Of a DNA stretch of 64,000 bases, positions 11,068 to 64,000 are shown piece after piece. Position numbers and translations under genes: made by a program. The number at the start of each line of letters is the position of its first letter. The stretch's first letter is position 1. The stretch is from Diadophis punctatus similis (taxonomy: Eukaryota > Chordata > Lepidosauria > Squamata > Dipsadidae), in NCBI GenBank assembly GCA_023053685.1, contig JALIGW010000026.1, positions 3,006,742-3,070,741 on the forward strand. Direction: 5' to 3'. The notes under the pieces were generated by a model that had not been told where the DNA came from, ran no database searches, and worked only from the letters and a program-made list of their open reading frames with translations.

Positions 11068-11977
11068 GACAGACAACAGACAGACAGACAGACAGACAGA
11101 CAAGGGAGGTAGGTAGGTAGGTAGGTAGGAAGGAAAGAAGGAAGGAAGGAAGGAAGGTAGGTAGGAAGGAAGGTAGGTAGGTAGGTAGGAAGGAAGGAAG
11201 GAAGGTAGGTAGGTAGGAAGGAAGGAAGGAAGGTAGGTAGGAAGGAAGGAAGGAAGGTAGGAAGGAAGGAAGGAAGGAAAGAAGGAAGGAAGGAAGGTAG
11301 GTAGGTAGGAAGGAAAGAAGGAAGGAAGGAAGGAAGGTAGGTAGGTAGGAAGGAAGGTAGGTAGGTAGGAAGGAAGGAAGGAAGGAAGGTAGGTAGGTAG
11401 GAAGGAAGGAAAGAAGGAAGGAAGGAAGGTAGGTAGGTAGGAAGGAAAGAAGGAAGGAAGGAAGGAAGGTAGGTAGGAAGGAAGGTAGGTAGGTAGGTAG
11501 GAAGGAAGGAAGGAAGGAAGGTAGGTAGGTAGGAAGGAAGGAAGGAAGGTAGGTAGGAAGGAAGGAAGGAAGGTAGGAAGGAAGGAAGGAAGGAAAGAAG
11601 GAAGGAAGGAAGGTAGGTAGGTAGGAAGGAAAGAAGGAAGGAAGGAAGGAAGGTAGGTAGGTAGGAAGGAAGGTAGGTAGGAAGGAAGGAAGGAAGGAAG
11701 GTAGGTAGGTAGGAAGGAAGGAAAGAAGGAAGGAAGGAAGGTAGGTAGGTAGGAAGGAAAGAAGGAAGGAAGGAAGGAAGGTAGGTAGGAAGGAAGGTAG
11801 GTAGGTAGGTAGGAAGGAAGGAAGGAAGGTAGGTAGGAAGGAAGGAAAGAAGGAAGGAAGGAAGGTAGGTAGGTAGGTAGGAAGGAAGGAAAGAAGGAAG
11901 GAAGGTAGGTAGGTAGGTAGGTAGGAAGGAAGAAAGGAAGGTAGGTAGGTAGGTAGGAAGGAAGGAAGGAAGGAAAG
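11037..11977. repeat. Tetranucleotide mega-array
   Basis: (AATC)n, then (AGAC)n, then 870 bp of AGGT and AGGA tetramers in alternating blocks with rare AAAG. Segments of 150-300 bp recur, so the array has grown by larger duplications as well as slippage. The minus-strand frames of up to 368 codons (PSFLPTYLPS repeats) are artefacts. Confidence 0.95.
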
Positions 11978-11999
11978 ACCCTCCCTCCCCTCACCCAAA

Positions 12000-12577
12000 A
12001 AAAATCTGGCCTGTCAAGTGTCTTTTCTCCTGAAAGACAAAACGGTGGAAAACCAAGAGACAAGGCTGTTTCTGAGCATCTGCAGAATGCCAAAGGAAAG
12101 CTATCTAACATAGGTGAGATGCCACCTTGCTTTAAAGCACCCTGATACGCACATGAAGGCAACTGTATCAGAGCAGTAGCTTATTCCTCAAATAACAGTA
12201 TTATTTGATTGATTGATTGATTGATGGATGATGGATTGATTGGTTTCTATAGCCACCCATCTCAGCCCAGTGACTCCAGGCAGCTTACAATTCTAAAAGC
12301 AATCAAAAAACTTAAAACGTCCCAAAAATGCATATATACAGCAGCCAGTTGTTATTATAGTGGATATATGTTTAAAATTACTGTTATTGTTTCACAGGTT
12401 GGCAATCAATGGGAGATATTGTTTGGGTTTGGAAGCTATTATACAGCCTACTTTGCAGGCATATTTATTTTTAATGGAGAACTGAAAAAGAAAGCACAGG
12501 TTTCTGTTCTGTGGGGGAAGAATTGTGGTTTAATAACGAAAGCAAAAAAAAAGGATTTAAACATTTACGTAATGAGA
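12000..12577. other. Unique sequence with LINE-like 3' tail
   Basis: Mostly unassigned. At 12207-12300 (TTGA)n precedes CTATAGCCACCCATCTCAGC, which resembles the end of a retroposon. Confidence 0.35.
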
Positions 12578-12952
12578 GAGAGAGCGAGAGAGAGCAAAAA
12601 AGAAAGAAAGAAATTAAGAAAAAGAAAGAAGGAAGGAAGAGAAAGAAAGGAAGGAAAGAAAGAAAGGAAGAGAGAGAGAGAAAGAAAGAAGAGAGCGTGA
12701 GCAAGAAAGAAAGAAAGAAGAAAGAAAAGAAAGAAGAAAGAAAAAAGAAAAAGAAAAGAAAAAGAAAGAAAAAAGAGAAAAAAGAAAGGAAAGAAATAAG
12801 AAAGAAAAAGAAAAAGAAAGAAAGAATAAAAGAATGAAAGAATGAAAGAAAAAGAGAAAGAAAGAAATAAAGAAAAAGAGGAAGGAAGGAAGAGAAAGAA
12901 AGGAAAGAAAGAGAGAGAGAGAAAGAAAGAAAGAAAGAAAGGAAAGAAATAA

Positions 12953-13021
<69 letters not shown>

Positions 13022-13022
13022 G
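12578..13022. repeat. (GAAA)n purine array
   Basis: AAAG/GAAG tetramers with GA runs. It adjoins the inverted copy of the 75-bp unit at 13023-13096. Confidence 0.95.
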
Positions 13023-13254
13023 AAGGTTTCTCCAAATGATGAGCCGGTTTGAAGGGAGGTCATTTGCAGCTATCCCAAACCCTGAACACGCAGAAAGAAA
13101 TCTTTAAGGAGAATGAAATCTGAATTGGGTGCAGAGACAGGGTTCCTGAGCATGTGCAGAATTTGGCTTTATTTTGGCAACAGAACCACCCAGAAATAAT
13201 TCGCTGCATTTTGCTCAATGCCGAGACCCACAAATACACTCCCTTCTCAGGGGT

Positions 13255-13550
13255 GCGAACGAACCCACATGGTCGTGGGATCAAAATTCAGGCACTTGGG
13301 CACATAGATTTATGAAGGTGGCCGCATCCCAGGTCACGTGATCCTGATTTGCGACAAACAAAGTCAATGGGAGAAACCGGATTCACTTAGCGACTGCGCA
13401 ATTCACTCAACAACCGCAGTAATTCTCTTCACGACAGGGCAAAAAAAGATGGTAAAAGTGGGAGCGGGGGGGGGGGCCTTAATGGGCGCCTCGCTTAGCA
13501 ATGGAAATCCTGCTGTCAATTGTGGACGTTAAGTCGAGGACTGCCTGCAT
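13255..13550. mobile_element. TA-flanked MITE, partial
   Basis: Pogo-like family remnant ending TTAAGTCGAGGACTGCCTGCA. Confidence 0.55.
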
Positions 13551-13860
13551 GGAGAAGCTGCCATGATGCTGGAAACCAAGATCGGATGGAGATGATGATG
13601 TGTTCCGTTGTTCTGCCTCCAAGCCCAATTAAAGCCCTTGAGTCATTTGGAGAGGAAATTTGATTCCCCCACTTGGCAGCCACTGAGGCCACCTGCCACG
13701 CAGGCCACCCACGTTTGCAAAAAAAATAAAATAAAAATAAATCTCACTTGGAAGGTATTTCATTTTGGCTGGACAAAAACCTGTGGGGATACAGCCAGGG
13801 TTTTCACACGAGACGGGGGTCTCCTGCTTATCACAGGAAAAAAAAGAGAGGGGATTTTGT

Positions 13861-13893
<33 letters not shown>
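13861..13893. repeat. (CA)n microsatellite
   Basis: About 16 CA units. Confidence 0.95.
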
Positions 13894-13894
<1 letters not shown>

Positions 13895-14599
13895 GGATGC
13901 TAACAAATCGCCCACTGCAAAGCCCGAAAAACATAATCCAATTATCCATCCTTAAGATGCCACAGGATGCTATGCAGGAAAAGGGGTTCCTGGTCCATTT
14001 CCAGATTACAACCTGCGTGCAGAGATGTCTCTCCGGTCCAAGCAGGACCACCCGGGAAGGGAGGGGGGGTATTTCCAATTAGCCAAATCCCACCCCAAAA
14101 CAAGAAGGATGCTGATCTCCAGCTCCTTCAGACGCTTGGCAACTGATTCATAATTATGACGATTTGTGGTGTCCCGTAGTCCCGTTTTGAGACCTTTTGA
14201 AAAGCGAAGTGGGAGGCGGGGCCAACGTCGTGGCATTACGGGTATTTCCTGTGGCAGCTCTGTGGGAAATCCCGAATCCCAGCTGTTAGGGGATCCGGAA
14301 CCGGACTGGAATTGCCCTGGAGGGGCGACGAAGTGGAGAGGCACAAGTCGGTGGCTCGGGGGGGGGGGATCACAAATCCGCCAGGGAGCCGACAGCAGCC
14401 TCACAACCAACAGCTGAGGAAGGTGTCTTGAGTTGCCATTAGCTTGGACAGCCGTTGCAAGAAGAGCGGAAGAAAGAATAAAGAGAAGTCAACCTGGGTG
14501 AGATGATTTTTAATTAAAGTTTTACTGTTTTGAGGAGAGAGCTGGAAAAAGCGAAGAAAGAAACAAAGAAGTTTGGAGCTTGGAATTGCTAAGAGGGGA

Positions 14600-14911
14600 G
14601 AGCGGTTTTAAAACTCCCAGTTCGAATCCCTAGCGTCGCGTAACGGAGTGAGCTCCTGTTACTTGTCCCAGCTTCTGCCAACCTAGCACTTCGAAAGCAC
14701 GTAAAAAATGCAAGTAGAAAAATAGGGACCACCTTTGGTGGGAAGGTAACAGCGCTCAGTGCGCCTTCGCCGTTTAGTCATGCCGGCCACATGACCACGG
14801 AAATGTCTTCGAACAGCGCCAGCTCTTCGGCTTTGAAACGGAGATGAGCACCGCCCCCTAGAGTCGGGAACGACTAGCACGCATGTGCGAGGGGAACCTT
14901 TTCCTTTACCT
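14600..14911 (+). mobile_element. Sauria SINE
   Basis: Contains TTCGAATCCCTAGCG (tRNA B-box-like), GCCAACCTAGCACTTCGAAA, CCGGCCACATGACC and the TTTCCTTTACCTTT tail of the squamate Sauria SINE, a family moved by Bov-B. Second and third fragments lie at 27730-27915 and 28450-28560, on the minus strand. Confidence 0.8.
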
Positions 14912-15037
14912 TTAACTAGATGCTGGCAGGGGAATTCTGGGAGTTGAAGTCCACAGGCCTTAAAATGGATAAGTTTGAAAAACGCTTATCATCCATTCTT
15001 TCGGAAGGTTCCAAGATATGCAAAAATAGCAGCGGTT

Positions 15038-15043
15038 TTTATT
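15038..15043 (-). terminator. CCDC180 poly(A) signal
   Basis: An AATAAA hexamer on the minus strand, 115 bp after the CCDC180 stop codon. It is the first canonical signal found there. Confidence 0.65.
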
Positions 15044-15157
15044 TTTCAGACTAACATTTTTCTTTTGCTACAGCTGTAAATTATACATCTATATCGCACA
15101 AACGAGGAGGAGAGGGAGAGGGGAAGGAGAGGTGGATCGCGGGAGATTAAAACTGGT

Positions 15158-60556
<45,399 letters not shown>

Positions 60557-60760
60557 GGCGGGGCGCCTCCCGGGTTAGCTAAAGAAACGATTAAAGAGAG
60601 CAAACGGCGGTTTCCATGGTAACCCCAGGCGCCGGGACGAAGAGCGGCCTTCGTCTCGCGAGAACCCGCGGAAATCCCGGGGAGCCGGCTTCCTGGTCCT
60701 CTGGAAAGCCGTTGCCTTGGAAACGCCCGCGGTTGCTAGGGGAGATGGAAAAAAAGCTCA
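60557..60760 (-). promoter_or_regulatory. CCDC180 promoter, CpG-rich, X-boxes
   Basis: GC- and CpG-rich sequence just upstream of the ATG. It contains GTTTCCATGGTAAC at 60610-60623, a perfect match to the RFX X-box consensus RYYNYYATRRNRAC. A second copy with one mismatch, GTTGCCTTGGAAAC, is at 60711-60724. The palindrome TCTCGCGAGA is at 60654-60663. No TATA box is seen. RFX factors drive ciliary genes, which agrees with CCDC180 biology. Confidence 0.7.
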
Positions 60761-60859
60761 GGGATGCTCTTGTACTCCCATTAAGTCGTTTCTCTGGGGG
60801 AGAATCAATTAAACGGGCAGGGATAAATAAACTAATTAAATTTATTGGCCGCCCATCTT

Positions 60860-61290
60860 CCCACGGGGTAAGCATTGTCTTCCCCCTCCCCATCCCTTGC
60901 ATCAAACGGGTTTGGCATCACTAAAAACACGCCAAAAAATTATGCATTTCACCAATTTTGGATCACGGATGATGGGGCTGAAAAGAGATTATTCTCCAGA
61001 CTAAGGCAGGGGTGGGCTGATTTCAAGCTTGCCAGAGCTCCTGCCTTTGATTTTTTGCTACAAAAGTAAATTCTGCCTAATCAGAGCCCAATGCAAAAGA
61101 CATATTTGTGCTCACTGACATGTCATCAGACATAAAAATCTTTGAATTTGAAGATGCTTTACTTTGGCATATCAAACCTTGGATAGAGGTGTGTGCGTTT
61201 CAATGACCACTACTGAAAACAGGATAGTGTGAGCTGCAGCTGCCAAAAAACCCACTGCAGTCCTAGGCTGCATTAACAGAGGGATAGAAT
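60860..61290. other. Intergenic sequence
   Basis: Between the CCDC180 promoter and a CR1 copy. No gene or known repeat seen. Confidence 0.4.
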
Positions 61291-61295
61291 CAAGA

Positions 61296-62096
61296 TCACG
61301 TGAAGTGTTAATACCACTTTATAATGCCTTGATAAGAACATACTTGGAATATTGCATCCAGTTATGGTTGCCACGATATAGAAAAGATGTTGAGACTATG
61401 GAAAAAGAGTGCAGAGAAGGGCAATGAAATGATTAGGGAGCTGGAGGCTAAAACATATGAAGAACGGACGCAGGAATTGGATATGTCTAGTATTGTGAAA
61501 AGGACTAGGGGTGATATGATACGGTAGCAGTGTTCCAATATTTGAAGGGCTGCCACAAAGAAAGGGGGTCTAATCAAGGAGCGATCCAACCTAGAACTAA
61601 GGAGGAATTTCCTGACAGTCAGAATAATTAACCAGTGAAACAGCTTGCTTTCAGAAGTTCTGAGCACTCCACCACTGGAGGATTTTAAGATATTAGAGAG
61701 CCTTTTGGACAGAATGGTGCAGTGATGGCGAACCTTTTTTGGCTTGCGTGCTAAAAGGGTGTGCACGCGTGCGCTAGCGTGCCCACACCCATGCCCTCCC
61801 CCGCGCATGCGCACAACTCCCGCACTGCCTCCCGCGCATGCATAGGCCTCACTGAAGCCTCCAAACTCCTGAAGCCTTGGGACGACGAAAAACGGCCCAA
61901 CGGGCCAACCGGAAGTTCGTTTCCCTGATGCCTGGGGAGAGCGAAAACGCCTCATGTGCCCTCAGATATGGCTCCACGTGCCACCTGTGACACGCGTGCC
62001 ATAGGTTCACCATCACTGGTGTAAGGTCTCCTGCTTCAGCACGGGTTTGGACTAGATTAGAAGATCTCCAAGGTCACTTCCAACTGTTATTCTGTT
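61296..62096 (+). mobile_element. CR1 fragment with nested hAT MITE
   Basis: Diverged CR1 (AATACCACTTTATAATGCC to TCCAACTGTTATTCTGTTA) split by a second-family hAT MITE at 61720-62018, whose target duplication is not clean. Confidence 0.75.
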
Positions 62097-62372
62097 ATTT
62101 TTTTTTTGTCCTCAGGGATGCATGCGTACCCCATATTTCCAGGAAACGTAGCCATCCCCAAGCCAGTTCCTGACAAAATCTGCATCCTGTAATATGTTTA
62201 ACCAAGTCAATTAAAATCTAGGAACTTACAAAACTAAATGTCCGGTTTTGTTTACTTTTCAACACATTGTACAAATCTTGGCAATTGGGTTGATTTACAG
62301 TTCCAAATATACCAAATCAAGACAACAGATTAAATCACCAACCAAGCTGAGAATGCAGACCAGGATAGAATG

Positions 62373-62378
62373 TTTAAT
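62373..62378 (-). terminator. Poly(A) signal ATTAAA
   Basis: Minus-strand ATTAAA, 146 bp past the stop of the unidentified exon. It may serve that exon and also SURF6, which lacks a nearer canonical signal. Confidence 0.4.
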
Positions 62379-62523
62379 GATCCCCTCCTTGCTTCAATTT
62401 ATTTCCCAGATTAAGAGGATAAATGTCATCCTTTCACCCCACAATTCTACTTAATTTCAAGTTTCACTCCCTAAAAGAGGAAACGATAATTTGATAACAG
62501 TTGGAAAGAGGCAACCCAACGAC

Positions 62524-62634
62524 TCAACTTTGGTTGAGAGATTTCAGGAAGAAGTACCTGCCACCCTTGAGGTCCTCCTCAAACCCAGGGTTGACCCAAA
62601 CAGACTTGGTTGCATCATCTCCACGCCCCATCAG
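62524..62634 (-). CDS. Unidentified terminal-type exon
   Basis: On the minus strand a good acceptor (AGATTTTCCTTTCAG) is followed by 36 open codons and TGA. The reading is LMGRGDDATKSVWVNPGFEE then DLKGGRYFFLKSLNQS. The other two frames close at once. It lies 170 bp beyond the SURF6 stop and 150 bp before an ATTAAA. It looks like coding sequence, but I do not recognise the family. It may be an alternative 3' exon of SURF6 or the last exon of a gene that encloses SURF6. Confidence 0.45.
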   Translation of the reverse strand: MMGRGDDATKSVWVNPGFEEDLKGGRYFFLKSLNQS

Positions 62635-62803
62635 CTGAAAGGAAAATCTTTGTGGATTCTCTAACACCCACCACATTGTTCAGTCAAACCTAAATTGGGT
62701 TAAAACTCGGTTTCAGTCAGTTTTCCATGTCTCTTTTTTTCGTTGTATTTTATACTTTGATAAACGAATAAAAACTTAATAATAATAATAATAAAACTCA
62801 GTT

Positions 62804-63481
62804 TCACTTAGGGACAGCTTTGTTGAGATCTTCAGGAAGGATGCGTCCTTTCTTCCTAGCTTTAGCCTTTTTCTTCTCTATCCTGGCTACCTTCTTCTGC
62901 TGGATGTTCTTGCGACGTTTCTCTTGTCGCTGCTGCATTCTGTCTACCACCTGTTCTGTCCGTTTTTCCCACTTCCTCTGACGCTGTGCCTTGCGCTTCT
63001 CCTTGTGTTTCAGGGCGGCCTTCAGCTTCTCTTCGTCATCGCGGATCTTCACACCTTCTGCCTTATAAAGGACATTGGTCCACTGCATCTTTGCCTCCAA
63101 CTCCTTAGCCTTCTCCTCATCTTTGGCCTTCAACTCTTCCAGCTGGGTTTTCCGAGATTCCAGCCGGTTTAAGAGTTGCTTATAATTCTTGCCAGTCAGT
63201 GGTGTTATGTTGCCTTTGATGGATTTTCTTTTATCCTCCTTCTTCTTCACTTTGTTTAGCTCCTCTTCTGCATGGACCTCCACTTTGTTAAACAAGAGGT
63301 CAGGTTTGCTCTCTGCCTGCGGGGTCTCCGAAACCACAGCGGACGACACCTCTTCTGCTGTTTCCTTCTCTAATTTCTCCTTCATTTTGATCTCTTTCCT
63401 CCGGCGTTTCTTTCTCTCTCGTTCGTATTTTCTTCGCTGGCGCTTCTCCAGCACGGTGGGGGACAGAGCTTGGGCACCAGC
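62804..63481 (-). CDS. SURF6: SURF6 last coding exon (partial gene)
   Basis: 225 codons plus TGA. The acceptor is CTGTTTCTTGCAG; earlier exons lie beyond the right edge. The product is extremely basic: EKRQRRKYERERKKRRRKE, then LTGKNYKQLLNRLESRK, MQWTNVLYKAEGVKIRDDE, long Lys/Arg-rich helices and KKGRILPEDLNKA near the end. This is the C-terminal SURF6/Rrp14 domain. The protein is a nucleolar RNA-binding factor needed for ribosomal subunit assembly. It shares strand with CCDC180, whose promoter is 2 kb downstream. No clean AATAAA follows the stop for the next 150 bp. Confidence 0.88.
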   Translation of the reverse strand, partial: AGAQALSPTVLEKRQRRKYERERKKRRRKEIKMKEKLEKETAEEVSSAVVSETPQAESKPDLLFNKVEVHAEEELNKVKKKEDKRKSIKGNITPLTGKNYKQLLNRLESRKTQLEELKAKDEEKAKELEAKMQWTNVLYKAEGVKIRDDEEKLKAALKHKEKRKAQRQRKWEKRTEQVVDRMQQRQEKRRKNIQQKKVARIEKKKAKARKKGRILPEDLNKAVPK

Positions 63482-63743
63482 CTGCAAGAAACAGGAAACA
63501 ATCCAAAACGTCATTTTGACTTGCTCTACACGTGGACAATCTCGTTCCTAGCACGGTAACTCCAGAATCTCCACACAAAAAAACCCGAATTTGGAAATTC
63601 TGGGAGCTGCCATTTGTCCAACATCAATCGGAAGTGGCAATACTAGAAATTCAACACTGTACTCATGAAATTCACTAAGTAGAAGTTTCTCAGATTTGGC
63701 CCAGCTAGATGTTATTTTTTGCCAGTAAACAGAAGTCATGTAC

Positions 63744-64000
63744 AGGTAGTCCTTGTCTAACGACCACAATTGGAAGCAGAATTTCCTTTGCTAAGCAAGG
63801 TGGCTGTTCAGTGAGTTGTGCCCAATTTTATGACCTTTCGTGACACAGCTGTTAAGAAAATCACTGCAGTTTTTAGGTTAAGTCACACGGTCGTTAAATG
63901 AATCTGGCTTCCCCATTGACTGTACTCGTCAGGTCGCAAAAGGGGATCACCTGACCCCGGGACACTGCGGCCGTCATAAATATGAGCCAGTTGCCAAGCG
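63744..64000. mobile_element. TA-flanked MITE, cut by window end
   Basis: Starts TACAGGTAGTCCTTGTCTAACG and runs off the right edge inside CAGTTGCCAAGCG. Confidence 0.65.

Noticed and set aside
11056..12162. 368-codon PSFLPTYLPS-repeat ORF
   Set aside because: Translation of a tetranucleotide array, with all frames open.
60616..60924. Divergent plus-strand gene from the CCDC180 promoter
   Set aside because: The frame has no family resemblance and ends in AT-rich sequence. TCTCGCGAGA alone does not prove a second transcript.

Overview
This window looks like squamate reptile DNA, most probably from a snake. It has intron-rich vertebrate genes, CpG-rich promoters, CR1 and L1 retroposons, a Sauria-type tRNA SINE, and long AATAG pentamer microsatellites joined to the 3' ends of LINE copies. 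That last feature is a known hallmark of snake genomes. No bacterial-type operon, CRISPR array or phage signal is present.

Layout, with all genes on the minus strand. (1) 1-10176 is probably the first intron of a gene whose CpG-rich promoter and first coding exon lie at 10177-10850. From its position behind CCDC180 I infer TDRD7, tentatively. (2) 10850-15157 is intergenic, with large tetranucleotide arrays and a Sauria SINE. (3) 15158-60556 holds a complete CCDC180 gene. I rebuilt 37 coding exons by eye. Each has usable AG/GT borders and the codon phases agree from ATG to stop, giving 4797 coding bases and 1598 residues. Introns fill most of the 45 kb and are packed with transposons and microsatellites, several of which touch splice sites. 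(4) 60557-60760 is the CCDC180 promoter, with a TCTCGCGAGA box and RFX-type X-boxes that fit a cilium gene. (5) 62373-63481 carries the last coding exon of SURF6 and, below it, a separate short terminal-type exon I cannot name.

The genes do not form a pathway. CCDC180 is a long coiled-coil protein linked by expression and family knowledge to cilia and sperm. SURF6 is a nucleolar ribosome-biogenesis factor. TDRD7, if correct, is a germ-granule Tudor protein. The rest is a record of mobile-element activity: about 20 copies of one TA-flanked MITE, several hAT MITEs with 8-bp target duplications, nested insertions, a solo LTR, L1 fragments and LINE-seeded pentamer arrays.

I found no convincing new defence or enzymatic system. 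The best leads are the repeats abutting CCDC180 splice sites, the promoter motif cluster, the unnamed exon and the SURF6-CCDC180 adjacency.
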